Of a DNA stretch of 64,000 nucleotides, positions 23,822 to 32,772 are shown piece by piece (position 1 is the first letter of the stretch; each line of letters begins with the position of its first letter). The position numbers and the translations under genes were made by a program. Source of the DNA: Burkholderia contaminans (GTDB lineage Bacteria > Pseudomonadota > Gammaproteobacteria > Burkholderiales > Burkholderiaceae); contig NZ_CP090643.1 in the NCBI RefSeq assembly GCF_029633825.1, positions 186,001 through 250,000 on the forward strand. The letters run 5' to 3'. Under the pieces are notes generated by a model. It was not told where the DNA came from and searched no databases. It saw only the letters and a list, made by a program, of their open reading frames with translations.

Positions 23822-24571
23822 ATGTTGATGCAGCAAACCTTAACCCAGCTCAAGTCCCTGAAGCTCGACGGCATGGCCCGCGCGTTCGAGGAACAAACGG
23901 CGTTGACCGCCAGCACCAGCCTGTCGTTCGAAGAGCGCTTCGGCATGGTCGTCGAGCGCGAGCTCGCCTGGCGCGATACCCGGCGGCTCGAACGGCTGCT
24001 GAAGTCTGCGAAACTCAAGAATCCCCAGGCCTGCATTGAGGACATCGAATACCGGCAGAGCCGCGGCATCGACAAGAGCGTCGTCGCCGCACTTGCCGGT
24101 TGCGACTGGATCCGTAACGCGCAGAACCTCATCCTGACGGGGCCGACCGGCGCAGGCAAGACGTGGATTGCGTGCGCGTTCGGTCAGCAGGCCTGCCGAC
24201 AAGGCTTCTCCGTGATGTACGTCCGCGTTGCCCGGCTGTTCGAGGAATTGAAGATCGCTCACGGCGACGGCAGCTTCACGCGGCGGCTCGCGCAGCTCGC
24301 CAAGATGGACGTCCTGCTGCTCGACGACTGGGGGCTGCAGGATCTCGATCAGGGTGCCCGAAACGATCTGCTCGAAGTGCTCGACGATCGCGTTGGCACG
24401 CGCTCCACGATCATTACCAGCCAACTGCCATTGGAACACTGGCACGCTTGGCTTCAGGACCCGACGCTCGCCGACGCGATCCTCGACCGGCTCGTCCATC
24501 AGGCCCACAAGCTGCCGTTGAAGGGCGAGTCGATGCGAAAGACCAACGCCAAGCAGTCCTCCGCATCCTGA
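23822..24571 (+). CDS. istB: IS21-family ATPase helper IstB
   Basis: 249 residues, AGGAGG just upstream. DnaC-like AAA+ ATPase: Walker A GPTGAGKT (107-114), Walker B VLLLDDWG, sensor region [10 protein letters not shown]. Full length and 15 bp behind istA. Confidence 0.95.
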   Translation: MLMQQTLTQLKSLKLDGMARAFEEQTALTASTSLSFEERFGMVVERELAWRDTRRLERLLKSAKLKNPQACIEDIEYRQSRGIDKSVVAALAGCDWIRNAQNLILTGPTGAGKTWIACAFGQQACRQGFSVMYVRVARLFEELKIAHGDGSFTRRLAQLAKMDVLLLDDWGLQDLDQGARNDLLEVLDDRVGTRSTIITSQLPLEHWHAWLQDPTLADAILDRLVHQAHKLPLKGESMRKTNAKQSSAS

Positions 24572-25268
24572 TCGTGATCACCTTCGCTATAATCCATTGA
24601 CCGCGCAACACCACCTTCCAAACTGATCACGTTCGCCGAAACGCCTGATCACCATCACCGAAATCCGCAGCGATGTCGGCCGCCGCACAGATTCCTCAGA
24701 CCGCGCTCGACGGCCACCGCCAGGCTCCAAAGCTAACGACCAAGACCGTGAATCCGGATCTGATCCGCGAGGCCTGCATCCAGGCGATTAAGCGGGACGA
24801 GAGCGCGTTCAAGCGGATTGACGTGACGCATATCGCCGAAACAACTGACAGCAGCGGTTCCGCGGCAACGTGTTTGGTCGACGCGAGAATATTCGAGGGG
24901 TCCGGTGTTGCGGCGACACTCGGTACGATTACGACATCCGCGGCCCAGTTCTCAGTCCGCGTCGACCTTTCGACGGGCGAAGCCAATGTAGCACGCGTCG
25001 ACGAAGCGGCAGCCCGGGAGGCAGCACAGGTGGCGCTGGCTTCGATGTTCATCGCCATGAAGGCCGTCTCGACGTCCCCGGACAAGGTGACGTATTCGTC
25101 AACGATCGCAGGCAAGAAATGCATGGTCGACGTGACCACCCAAGGATCTGGGGAGCCGAAGCGCTGGCTGGTTGGTCGGATTGACTGCAAGCGATAGCGG
25201 CAGGGGCGCGGGTCAGTTTCGTCACCGGCACGTCCCGTAGCGGTCGCGTGCAAGTCGTCCGCCACACC

Positions 25269-26834
25269 TTAGATATCGTTGACCGCGGCGGCCCACTCCG
25301 AACGGCTGATCTCGAGGCGCCGGAGAATCTGGCAGGCCAAGAAAGACGGGATCGTGGGATTCGGACCGTAATGGCTGCCCAGTCGAAATGGGTGCGCCCC
25401 TGCCCTCAACAGCTTCTTCTCAGATCCTTTGCCTTGCACAACCTCGACGCCGCAGGCCCTGAGGACCTTGAAAAAGCGACTTTGGCGAATCTGCGGCAAG
25501 GCGTGCATCGCGATCTGCGCCGCCTCGTTCGCGTCCCAGCTCTCGCTCGATGGTTGGCCGCCCTCCCCCTCTACCCCGCGCACTTCGTCCAGCCAAGCCG
25601 CGTAAGTCGCCATCTCACCAGCGTCGATCTGATCCGGCTCGAGCGTGGTCGCATCGAGGTCCGACTCACTGTCCGAACCTGCGGGCGGGAGATGGCGAAT
25701 CTTCAGATAGTCTTCTACGGCCTTCTCGTGCACTTGCTCAAGCAACCACACAGAGACACTTAGGGCATCGCTTTCGTCGAGCGCGCGATCGAGGGTCAGC
25801 CATGGATGCGAGATGACACTGAGCGCCCCGTCTAGACCAATGTTGAACGCGCCTCTAAAGAAATTTGTTTCCAGGCCGCGGCGCAGACTCTCTTCGCTGT
25901 CAGAGACGTAGATCGTCCCGACTCCCTGTGACGCAATGAACCGGAACGCGGCCGAACAACCGGTTCCGGGGATCGAGAAGATGTACCTCCAGGATCTCGC
26001 TGACCCGCAGAGGCGGGGCCAGGCTTCCAAGAGATCGCCGAGGTACGTGTTGAGCCGCGCCCTGAGATCACCGCGACTTTCAGCAAACCTGTCGCTGCGC
26101 AGCACCTTAGCTAGAGGCGCTAACACTACCGCCTTCAGATACGCGGCCGGCTCAACGCCGAATAAGTTCTGAATGCCGCTAAACGCATGAACCTCGCCCT
26201 GATTCTTGGTGATCGGCCCGATCAGGCTCGCTCGATGTGCCGGGCTATCATCGAATTTCAACGTGGCGTATCCGGTCTTGATGAAGCAAGCCTCGATCAT
26301 CAGATAAGCCATGCAATCAATCACACTACCCCAGACTCGCTGATACATCCGGTCTTCGCCGTGGGCAATGCGAGTATCGATGTCTCCGAGAAATGCATCT
26401 GATAGGTGCATGTACGCGTCGTAGGGCGAACGTTGAATCTGGCGGCGATATCGATACACCACTTCTGAGATGGCTTCCTCGGTCCATTTGAGGACCCGCT
26501 CACGCAAATCGTGAAGCTCGAAGTCGGCAACCATCAGGGCCACCACCTCGGACATGAAAACCCCGACGAACCCGTTGTTCAGCTGCCGTGTCTCCTCAAT
26601 CAGTGCGTTCCCGCGGTCCCGGAGTTCGAGGCTGAGAAAATCCGTGAGTCCACGCGGCAACGTCATCACCGGCATTTCCTGGATCTTCCAGTCTGCACAG
26701 CGGGCGATCGACTGCTGATACCGGTCCAAGGGCGAAACGGGCGCACGGCGAAGCACCTTCGCATCTTCCTCCGCCATCCGCCGTGCAACGATCTTCGTGG
26801 GTAGCTGAACGACCGACTCTCTCTGATTCTTCAT
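25269..26834 (-). CDS. Large protein with HicA-like C-terminal domain
   Basis: 521 residues. N-terminal 430 residues are helical and unrecognised (EVVALMVADFELHDLRERV, then VWGSVIDCMAYLMIEACF). After an acidic linker, about residues 445-515 resemble HicA/YcfA: a helix FFKVLRACGVEVVQGKGSEK, then strands HPFRLGSHYGPNPTIPSFLA and a final helix ILRRLEISRSEW. In HicA the catalytic His follows GS; here the residue is Glu, so RNase activity is doubtful. No HicB partner is adjacent. Convergent with the IS21-split gene. Confidence 0.6.
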   Translation of the reverse strand: MKNQRESVVQLPTKIVARRMAEEDAKVLRRAPVSPLDRYQQSIARCADWKIQEMPVMTLPRGLTDFLSLELRDRGNALIEETRQLNNGFVGVFMSEVVALMVADFELHDLRERVLKWTEEAISEVVYRYRRQIQRSPYDAYMHLSDAFLGDIDTRIAHGEDRMYQRVWGSVIDCMAYLMIEACFIKTGYATLKFDDSPAHRASLIGPITKNQGEVHAFSGIQNLFGVEPAAYLKAVVLAPLAKVLRSDRFAESRGDLRARLNTYLGDLLEAWPRLCGSARSWRYIFSIPGTGCSAAFRFIASQGVGTIYVSDSEESLRRGLETNFFRGAFNIGLDGALSVISHPWLTLDRALDESDALSVSVWLLEQVHEKAVEDYLKIRHLPPAGSDSESDLDATTLEPDQIDAGEMATYAAWLDEVRGVEGEGGQPSSESWDANEAAQIAMHALPQIRQSRFFKVLRACGVEVVQGKGSEKKLLRAGAHPFRLGSHYGPNPTIPSFLACQILRRLEISRSEWAAAVNDI

Positions 26835-26862
26835 TTCGTCTCGGGCCTTGGCCTAGGCGCTT

Positions 26863-27177
26863 TTATGAAGCTGCGCTGTCTGGCAACAGCAACCCTGCTG
26901 CCAGTTCCATTGATATGGGTTCTTCGTCGATCCCGCGTGGATTCAATGCGAGATGGTCTGGTGTCGGGAACGGCGGCGCGATCGGTCCGACGAAGAACTC
27001 CCCCGGCCACCATGTCTTGCAGACGGCTGGGCCATCCTTGAACACCCGCTGCTCGTCACGTTCGCCTACGAGCACCAGGCTCGGAAGGGGCTCGCCCCTC
27101 TTGTAGTACCAGTAGTAGCCATCGGCGAAGGGAATTCCCTCGATTCGCGCGATCTGGTCGACAGGTTGCTTGCTCAT
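26863..27177 (-). CDS. Hypothetical protein (104 aa)
   Basis: ATG 27177 with AAGGA upstream. Soluble, aromatic-rich (DGYYWYYKRGEPLPSLVLVG), with a proline-rich loop. This pattern (short strand, WWPGEFF) is like phage DUF551/DUF-type small proteins, but unassigned. It lies 28 bp upstream of the HicA-like gene in the same direction. Confidence 0.55.
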   Translation of the reverse strand: MSKQPVDQIARIEGIPFADGYYWYYKRGEPLPSLVLVGERDEQRVFKDGPAVCKTWWPGEFFVGPIAPPFPTPDHLALNPRGIDEEPISMELAAGLLLPDSAAS

Positions 27178-27193
27178 TCGATCGGGTCCTTGG

Positions 27194-27352
27194 TCAGCGA
27201 CGCGTGTTGACGACTGCCCAATCGCGGAGAATCTGGAGCTTGCCTAACTGGATTCCGTCGCGGCGGCCGAGGATCATCCCAGCACGCAGTCCGACGTACA
27301 GTGCGAGGGTGAGTGCAACTCCCGCAGCGACAGAAAAGGTCACTTGATCCAT
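27194..27352 (-). CDS. Tiny membrane protein (52 aa)
   Basis: ATG at 27352, TGA at 27194. N-terminal membrane helix (VTFSVAAGVALTLALYVGLR) followed by a basic tail (RRDGIQLGKLQILRDW). It is 16 bp upstream of the next gene and reads as a typical small inner-membrane protein. No family. Confidence 0.5.
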   Translation of the reverse strand: MDQVTFSVAAGVALTLALYVGLRAGMILGRRDGIQLGKLQILRDWAVVNTRR

Positions 27353-27427
27353 CGATTTCACTTGTCCGTTGTCGTTAAAAGGTGAGACCTCGGTTCGTCG
27401 GTCCCAGTGGGAAGCTGCATCTGGCGC

Positions 27428-27664
27428 CTACTGAAGGCGGGAGTGGAATTTCGCCGCGACAACTGAGAAAGTCACTAAGCCGGCACTGACGACCATCGCG
27501 ACGGCGTAGTTGTGAAGGCCTTCAAGTGCGCCAATCTGACGCGTCACGATGCCTAGGAGGACCAGCACTGCGACGAGGCCGGCTGTGACGGCAAACGAAA
27601 ACCAATCACCGAGCTCGCCGACCGCGCCGAGCAGATCAATCCCAATCGCCTTAAGCGCCTTCAT
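27428..27664 (-). CDS. Small membrane protein (78 aa)
   Basis: ATG 27664 (MKALKAIGIDLL) with GGAAAG upstream; the frame opens at 27739 but the extension overlaps the upstream gene. Two membrane helices (FAVTAGLVAVLVLLGIV and YAVAMVVSAGLVTFSVVA). It overlaps the preceding gene by 14 bp. Confidence 0.55.
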   Translation of the reverse strand: MKALKAIGIDLLGAVGELGDWFSFAVTAGLVAVLVLLGIVTRQIGALEGLHNYAVAMVVSAGLVTFSVVAAKFHSRLQ

Positions 27665-27881
27665 GGCTACTTTCCGACGTCGTCCAGCCGGTCGAGAGGA
27701 TACTGGCCCGTTCAGCATCGCTGAGGCGAAAGGCGTCATACACGCTCATGCCGCGGTTCGTCGGGCCGATCACGATGCTATGACCGGTGTCCGCACCATG
27801 AGCTTGGAACTTGAACGGTGCGCTCGACGAGCAAGTATCGACGGTGGGTTGTGCTGCGCCTTGCTTTGTCTCGTTGGTCAT
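27651..27881 (-). CDS. Small protein with SDAERA-GW motif (76 aa)
   Basis: ATG 27881 (GTG 27890 also possible) with CGGAG upstream. The C-terminal FRLSDAERASILSTGWTT resembles EISDADRATLIALGWQS of the product of 44449-44649. Both sit next to tiny membrane proteins, so these may be related cassettes. Function unknown. Confidence 0.5.
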   Translation of the reverse strand: MTNETKQGAAQPTVDTCSSSAPFKFQAHGADTGHSIVIGPTNRGMSVYDAFRLSDAERASILSTGWTTSESSHEGA

Positions 27882-27955
27882 AACTGACACTCCGAAGTTG
27901 AGCAGATGATCTTTCTATCGTGGCTGCCCCCCAAGCGACCAGGGACTGTACGGTC

Positions 27956-28111
27956 TTACTTGGTGGGCGGCTCGTAAATCAACGTCGGTCCGACGCGCAA
28001 TGCAGCCGCGATTGCAGCCCTGTACCCGCTCCCAGTTGAACCAACAAGGATGCGGGTGACGGGATTTCGCAGTTCCTCAGCAATATGTGCCGCGAAGTTC
28101 GTTTCCTTCAT
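27956..28111 (-). CDS. Small hypothetical protein (51 aa)
   Basis: ATG 28111 with a near-perfect SD GGAGGT, which makes this short frame credible. Soluble helix followed by GSGYRAAIAAALRVGPTLIY. Unknown. Confidence 0.55.
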   Translation of the reverse strand: MKETNFAAHIAEELRNPVTRILVGSTGSGYRAAIAAALRVGPTLIYEPPTK

Positions 28112-28247
28112 GTGCGTTACCTCCAGTGTCGGACTACCTGCCGACATGCGGGACGCCTGCGCGTCTGTTGACTGAAAATCGCCGTCGTGATCGTTCCCGC
28201 TTCCGACTGCGCCAGCCAGCCATCCATCCATCAAACGAGTGGATCGG

Positions 28248-28955
28248 TCATTCCGTTCCGGCTTCCAGTTTCTCCTGCAGCTTCTTCTCGTCATCCAGCT
28301 TCTTCTGCAAGTCCTCATTGCGCTTGCGCATCTTCAGGACCTGCCGGGCGAACTCTGCTCCGTTTGTGCGAAGCGAAATGGCGGTACCGAACGCCAGGGT
28401 CAAGACCGCTCCTGCGACGAAGCCGGCGGTGATGTTGTGCGGGACGAAGTTAAGGGCAGCAGGTGGGTAGATCCGCGCGAGTATCGCTGGGACGCCAAAG
28501 CAGGCCATCCCTACGGTGCACCAACCAGCGTCGGTCTTTGCCCTCAGCGCTATCGCCTTTGCCTCTTCGTCGTGCACTTCCGTTAGCTGCTTTATGAGCT
28601 TTGGGCGGGGGTCAGCGTAACCAATCACCCCGCCTGCGACTACGGAGAGAAGCGCGAGAAACACACCGTACTGCTCGGGAGAGAGGTTGAATGAATTCGA
28701 GACATATCCCGCGAGAAAGCACAAGACTGCCGCAACAATACCCGTGGCAGCAACACCGAGAACGAGCTTCGTGGCTGTCGTTCCTGCCGACAGAGTCGGA
28801 ATATCCCATATCCGATCTGCTTGGTTTGCACGATCGTTCGACGCGCAGCTTGCTTGAGGTTTCTCACCAGGAGGAACCTTGGTGACCAAGGCCATTTCCG
28901 ATTCCGCGGCTTTGCCTAAGGAAATTTCCTTTTCGTGTTCAGTGTCAGTACTCAT
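28248..28955 (-). CDS. Membrane protein with C-terminal coiled coil (235 aa)
   Basis: ATG 28955 with GGGGAAG upstream. Soluble acidic N-terminus (about 60 aa), then about four membrane helices (LVLGVAATGIVAAVLCFLAG, YGVFLALLSVVAGGVIGY, TVGMACFGVPAILA, FVAGAVLTLAFGTAI), then a charged coiled coil (KRNEDLQKKLDDEKKLQEKL). First gene of a minus-strand run of small membrane proteins. No family recognised. Confidence 0.6.
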   Translation of the reverse strand: MSTDTEHEKEISLGKAAESEMALVTKVPPGEKPQASCASNDRANQADRIWDIPTLSAGTTATKLVLGVAATGIVAAVLCFLAGYVSNSFNLSPEQYGVFLALLSVVAGGVIGYADPRPKLIKQLTEVHDEEAKAIALRAKTDAGWCTVGMACFGVPAILARIYPPAALNFVPHNITAGFVAGAVLTLAFGTAISLRTNGAEFARQVLKMRKRNEDLQKKLDDEKKLQEKLEAGTE

Positions 28956-29061
28956 TCACTTCCCCGTGTGAGTTTATGTCAGCATTTAGGTGCTGCAGCC
29001 GGATTCTAACGTTCCCTGATTCCATCATTGATTCGCGGCACGCCCCGTTTCTGATCCATAT

Positions 29062-29092
29062 TTGACTCGACAACTAGCACCGTGTCTATATC
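29062..29092 (+). promoter_or_regulatory. Candidate promoter in divergent gap
   Basis: TTGACT (29062-29067) and TATATC (29087-29092) with a long 19-bp spacer, in the 380-bp gap between divergent genes starting at 28955 (-) and 29336 (+). The rest of the gap shows no gene. Confidence 0.35.
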
Positions 29093-29335
29093 GACGTGTC
29101 CACCGATTCCTTTAAATGCGGCTGATCACCGAATGATCTGCACCGTCGGTAGGTTCGAGACCTGATGGAAAGCCGAACGCCGAAGGAACGGAGCCATCCT
29201 GGCGGGCCGGCCATCCGAAACCACAACCGCGGTACCCGTGGGCGCGCTCCTTGACATCCGATCGCGGCAGGTAGCCTAGGAAGACTCTGCCCAATGCAGC
29301 GGGCTGCACCTATCTCGCGCTTCCTAGAGGATCTC

Positions 29336-29983
29336 ATGACGTATCTCAACACCAATGGCAGCGACTGGACCGTTGTACGAACGACGGACGGCTGCTGGCG
29401 CCGCGTGAATCACATGCTGCAACTGGCGACTGATGGATGGCCGAGCAAAGTGCTCGCCCAAACCAACACAGCTGGCTATAGCGGCGCGGCAGCCGTCCTA
29501 CCCGCACTGCGGGCGTGTTACAGCCGCCATTTCCCGAGAGACGTGCTCGCGTACACCGATCGAACCCGTCGGGCCGTTCGGGCTTACGGTGCCAACTCGT
29601 GCCTCGAGGCGTATCGGCTTTCGCCGATGGAAGGCGCTTCGAGCATTGCACTGGGCCACAACATCGCGAACCTGAACACTACCCGCCAGGTCGACGCAGC
29701 GATCTCCGCCGGCGCGGAAATTGCCGACCTCGCCGCCATACGCCTGGCCCTCGGTGACGAGGTCGCGGCGTACCTCCACTGGGATCCCTCCTCGCCCTCA
29801 AAGCGCCGGCCTGAGGACGGCGCGTATCGAATCCCTGAGGGCCTTGAACCGAGGACTCGCGTCGAGCTCGTACTTGCGAATGGAGCGACGCACTCTGGCG
29901 CGGCAGAGAACTTTGATTGGGGCCGTCAGTATCCTCACCTGCGCCGATCGCAGATCGTATACTTCCGCGTTTCTGCCAAGTGA
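29336..29983 (+). CDS. Hypothetical protein (215 aa)
   Basis: ATG 29336 with AGAGGATC upstream. Soluble; N-terminal Trp-rich segment, then helical (LEAYRLSPMEGASSIALGH). No cysteines of note, no signal peptide. Followed 26 bp later by the oxygenase-like gene, so likely one operon. Family unknown. Confidence 0.6.
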   Translation: MTYLNTNGSDWTVVRTTDGCWRRVNHMLQLATDGWPSKVLAQTNTAGYSGAAAVLPALRACYSRHFPRDVLAYTDRTRRAVRAYGANSCLEAYRLSPMEGASSIALGHNIANLNTTRQVDAAISAGAEIADLAAIRLALGDEVAAYLHWDPSSPSKRRPEDGAYRIPEGLEPRTRVELVLANGATHSGAAENFDWGRQYPHLRRSQIVYFRVSAK

Positions 29984-30009
29984 ACAGCGACCCACGATCA
30001 GCATCCACC

Positions 30010-30501
30010 ATGCGCACCACCGCCATTCCACGCCAATCCGCGCTACCAATAGGTCCAATCCTCGGCCGCGTTGCACTACCCGACCCCGTCGTGCGTGGCT
30101 CAGCGAGGTTGGCGGAGGAGTTCTACGCGGCCGCCGAAGCGACCGAGTTTTGTGGCGACGCCGTCGAAACCTACGCTATTCCCTTATGGGCGCGCACCGG
30201 CGGCGCGGTATGGCTGCCGGACCTGGCTTCGCTCGGCTACCGGAAAGCCGAAAGTGGCTTTCGAGGGCGTGAGGAGGTTCTCGTCGCAACTGCTGCCGTA
30301 GACGCCCATACCGACGACGAAGGCCTGGTACTTATGATTGTGCTCCACAACGACGGCCTGATGTTCCGCCAAGGCAAGGTCCGTCATGCGCCTCAAGCCG
30401 GCGAGTGGTTCCTCTTCGATGACCGGAAGCCACACGGCGTCAAAGAGGCGCCAGGACGTTCAGTCTTCGTCGGTTGGAACATTCCGATCGTTCCGCTCTG
30501 A
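30010..30501 (+). CDS. 2OG-Fe(II) oxygenase/cupin-like protein (163 aa)
   Basis: ATG 30010. A double-stranded beta-helix pattern: VDAHTDDEGLVLMIVLHND supplies the His-X-Asp pair, and DDRKPHGVKEAPGRSVFVGW the distal His plus a downstream Arg that could bind 2-oxoglutarate. This is the arrangement of 2OG-Fe(II) oxygenases; alternatively a non-enzymatic cupin. Substrate unknown. Confidence 0.5.
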   Translation: MRTTAIPRQSALPIGPILGRVALPDPVVRGSARLAEEFYAAAEATEFCGDAVETYAIPLWARTGGAVWLPDLASLGYRKAESGFRGREEVLVATAAVDAHTDDEGLVLMIVLHNDGLMFRQGKVRHAPQAGEWFLFDDRKPHGVKEAPGRSVFVGWNIPIVPL

Positions 30502-30600
30502 GGTCGAATAGCAGCCGGAATAACTACCATTTTCTAGGTGTTCGCCTCCGGTCGACCGGATACCCTCAAGTCTGTTCGAACACGTCAACTAGGAGATTCA

Positions 30601-30867
30601 ATGAGATATGGTATTGCTGTTGCCATGCTGTTTGTAATTCCGGCCGTCGCATCTGCGGCGACGTACTCCGTCGCCGAGCAATCGGGTCCCACTACCACGA
30701 CCGCTCGGTTGACCGCAATCGGGCGGACTGGCTGCGTCTATGCGAACGTCCCCATGGCGATGGGCGACATCCTGAACTATCCGGATGGAACCCGTCAGGT
30801 CTGCGCAAGCGGGCCGAACGGCCCGCTGATGATCAATGTCACCTCCGAAAAACCAGCGAAGCACTGA
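30601..30867 (+). CDS. Small secreted protein (88 aa)
   Basis: ATG 30601 with AGGAGATT. Signal peptide MRYGIAVAMLFVIPAVASAA, cleavage after ASA. The mature part of about 68 residues has two cysteines likely to form a disulphide. Terminator-like hairpin follows. Unknown function. Confidence 0.65.
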   Translation: MRYGIAVAMLFVIPAVASAATYSVAEQSGPTTTTARLTAIGRTGCVYANVPMAMGDILNYPDGTRQVCASGPNGPLMINVTSEKPAKH

Positions 30868-30888
30868 CCGCGGCTGGCTGTCAAATCC

Positions 30889-30924
30889 GAAGGGCCTCCG
30901 TTGCACTCGAGCCGACGGCCCTTC
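30889..30924 (+). terminator. Terminator-like hairpin
   Basis: GAAGGGCC/GGCCCTTC (30889-30896, 30917-30924), 22 bp after the stop at 30867; poor T tract. Confidence 0.45.
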
Positions 30925-30947
30925 TGCTTGCGAGCCGAAACTGGCGT

Positions 30948-31181
30948 TTGCTGTTCGCAGGAGTCGTGATCCCGCCGCGCGACGCGTGCACGGTCGAGAA
31001 ATACCGGCAGAATGTCGCTGCTCTTGCACGACCGCTCGTTCAGCGAGACTTGCGACTCATCGCCTCCCACCTTGCCGCTCTCCGCGAGTGGGACAGTGAG
31101 CTAACCGCAGCCCAGGAGCTCGCAGCATTCAATTCCCCCGCAGCATGCAAGGCGAATCTGAAACGACGACGAACTGATTGA
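30948..31181 (+). CDS. Possible small protein (about 70-77 aa)
   Basis: The frame ending at 31181 reads as protein (EKYRQNVAALARPLVQRDLR, LREWDSELTAAQELAAF). Start unclear: TTG 30948 or GTG 30966, the latter only 2 nt after AGGAG. Helical and charged. Immediately followed by the next gene. Confidence 0.4.
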   Translation: MLFAGVVIPPRDACTVEKYRQNVAALARPLVQRDLRLIASHLAALREWDSELTAAQELAAFNSPAACKANLKRRRTD

Positions 31182-31190
31182 GGAAAGTGC

Positions 31191-31487
31191 ATGGAAATCT
31201 TGATGCTGCCGGTGATTGTTTTGGTGCTCTTTGCTATCGGCGCCGGGCGTTGCGCGGTCATTACCGCCCCGATTGCAACTGGGGTTGCGATCTTTCACGA
31301 CACGCTGTTTGCGACCGTTGACGTGTCCCGATCACCAGGCCACTATCCTTCGCCGTTTGCATTGATCGCCGAGATGCCATGGACTCTCTTCGCGGTTTTG
31401 TCCTGGGTGGCCGTGCTGATGTGGATGCTGACCCGAATCATCGGAATCCGAAGCGTGCTCGTCGATGGGTTCTTGTTCAAAGGGTGA
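31191..31487 (+). CDS. Membrane protein (98 aa)
   Basis: ATG 31191 with GAGGAAAG. Two to three membrane helices (MLPVIVLVLFAIGAG, VITAPIATGVAIF, TLFAVLSWVAVLMWMLT). Unknown role. Confidence 0.6.
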   Translation: MEILMLPVIVLVLFAIGAGRCAVITAPIATGVAIFHDTLFATVDVSRSPGHYPSPFALIAEMPWTLFAVLSWVAVLMWMLTRIIGIRSVLVDGFLFKG

Positions 31488-31491
31488 TTCA

Positions 31492-31626
31492 ATGAAAGGA
31501 CCTCTCACTGGAAGTCTGTCCGCGGGGGTCACAAATCAGGCTCGGAATGACGCCGATCGTGCTCGGCCGACTACCCACGCGATCGCCCGACACGCGCGAT
31601 TGCTCGTAAGGGACACTCCGGCCTGA
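31492..31626 (+). CDS. Possible 44-aa basic peptide
   Basis: ATG 31492, 4 bp after the previous stop; the product is basic (DRARPTTHAIARHARLLVR). Only weak support from the position. Confidence 0.25.
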   Translation: MKGPLTGSLSAGVTNQARNDADRARPTTHAIARHARLLVRDTPA

Positions 31627-31671
31627 AAACCAGACTGATAACGTTGCTTTTCTTGATTCACTTCTCGCCAC

Positions 31672-31699
31672 ATTCACGTAGGTGTCGTGTCACGTGAAT
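31672..31699. repeat. Inverted repeat ATTCACGT-N12-ACGTGAAT
   Basis: Perfect 8-bp arms in the 329-bp gap before the secreted protein gene at 31956. Dyad geometry suits a dimeric regulator. The remainder of the gap contains no gene. Confidence 0.45.
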
Positions 31700-31955
31700 A
31701 ACAAACGTCTGGCGGCTACCCCGACGAGAGGAGGGATCTTGCGCCAACATCGCTGTCGGCTGGATCCCAGCAACCGAGCCCTCCGCAATCACTTCCCTCC
31801 CTAGAAACACCCTGTATTTACAACGCTCATTCGTTCGCGGATTCGTACCGGCGAAGCGCTACAGTTTGGCCATCTCCAAGTAGCCAGTTGGCGCATGCGG
31901 GCACTCGGAGGCTCACCACCTTCTCCAAACAACCCGCAGCACTAGGAGGCCCTTC

Positions 31956-32615
31956 TTGAACCCCGTAAAGTTCATCGGCGTGATCCTTATCGCCGCCGCG
32001 TCATCCGCCCTGTGCACATCCGCAACCTACGCAGCGACGCCGGCCGTTACCTCCGCACCGGCCATACCGCAGGCAAATCCCGAAACACCGACGTCCGCCC
32101 GGGCAGCAGACGACCGCGGTGGCACCTCTATCGTCCTCGAGTTCCGGACTCGTGGCGGTAAAGTAGTCAACCCGTACCAAGTAGGAATGGTTGTAGGCAA
32201 CGGGCAGCCTGGCGTTGTCCAACGCGAGGTGGAAACAACCTTCGTGAGCGGCATTTGCCGCAAAGACGCGACCGCAGTGACTTATGTCGGATCGGACAGC
32301 TGCTCCCAGGATGGCCCGAGACACGGAATTCTCACGACCAGCCTCTTTATCACCGCCACGCCGACGGCCCAACCGGACGGCACGGTATTCGTGAAGCTCC
32401 GGATCTCCAAGACGCATCTCGACGCGCTTGTCGACGCCAAAAGCCCTCTCGGGACCGTTCAATTGCCAGTCGTCACCGAGAGCATCCTTACCACCGAGAC
32501 CATGGTGCGCCCGGGCGAGCCCACCCCCATCGGTGCACTGGAGCCAAGCGGCGAGCATTGGGAGGTAACAGCATCGGTCTCTCCCGAAGTTCACGCCGGA
32601 GCCAGTGAGCAGTAG
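31956..32615 (+). CDS. Secreted protein (219 aa)
   Basis: TTG start with AGGAGG upstream. Signal peptide (FIGVILIAAASSALCTSATYAA) then a Pro/Ala-rich linker and a beta-sandwich-like domain with two cysteines (GICRKDATAV, SDSCSQD). The late segment VTESILTTETMVRPGEPTPIGAL resembles beta-domain strands of secretin or pilus-assembly proteins; assignment not secure. Confidence 0.6.
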   Translation: MNPVKFIGVILIAAASSALCTSATYAATPAVTSAPAIPQANPETPTSARAADDRGGTSIVLEFRTRGGKVVNPYQVGMVVGNGQPGVVQREVETTFVSGICRKDATAVTYVGSDSCSQDGPRHGILTTSLFITATPTAQPDGTVFVKLRISKTHLDALVDAKSPLGTVQLPVVTESILTTETMVRPGEPTPIGALEPSGEHWEVTASVSPEVHAGASEQ

Positions 32616-32772
32616 TCCAGTCCAGCGCCCCACCACGAAATTCCTCTGATGCTGGTGGACCGGATACAACGTACCTGACGGCACGCTTCCACAGCCCCGA
32701 AACCCACATGGCCAGGCCTGGACTCCTTTCGATCGTCGGCTGATTCATCACTCTTCCTGCCTCTCCGCACCG

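Larger units (their letters stand above)
21973..24669 (+). mobile_element. IS21-family insertion sequence, complete
   Basis: 2,697 bp with ends TGCGTATTTCGG... and ...CCGAAATCCGCA that are imperfect inverted repeats, flanked by a 7-bp direct repeat GCGATGT (21966-21972 and 24670-24676). It carries istA and istB. TG...CA termini and target size fit the family. Both genes are intact, so it is potentially active; the perfect duplication suggests a recent insertion. Confidence 0.95.
21927..25197 (+). pseudogene. Secreted-protein gene split by IS21 in its signal peptide
   Basis: Joining 21927-21972 to 24677-25197 restores one frame of 188 codons. It starts ATG at 21927 with a classical signal peptide, MLKRIFLVSTICTAMSAAAQ, cleavable after Ala. 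The insertion separates the first 14 codons from the rest; GCGATGT is duplicated at both junctions. The downstream piece still has an ATG (24673) created within the duplicated target, but would start at MSAAAQ without an export signal, giving a cytoplasmic 174-residue product. The mature part is unrecognised. Confidence 0.8.

Noticed and set aside
30474..31181. One 235-aa protein across 30474-31181
   Set aside because: The first half overlaps the better supported secreted protein (30601-30867) in another frame and a terminator-like hairpin; only the last 70-77 codons look coding.
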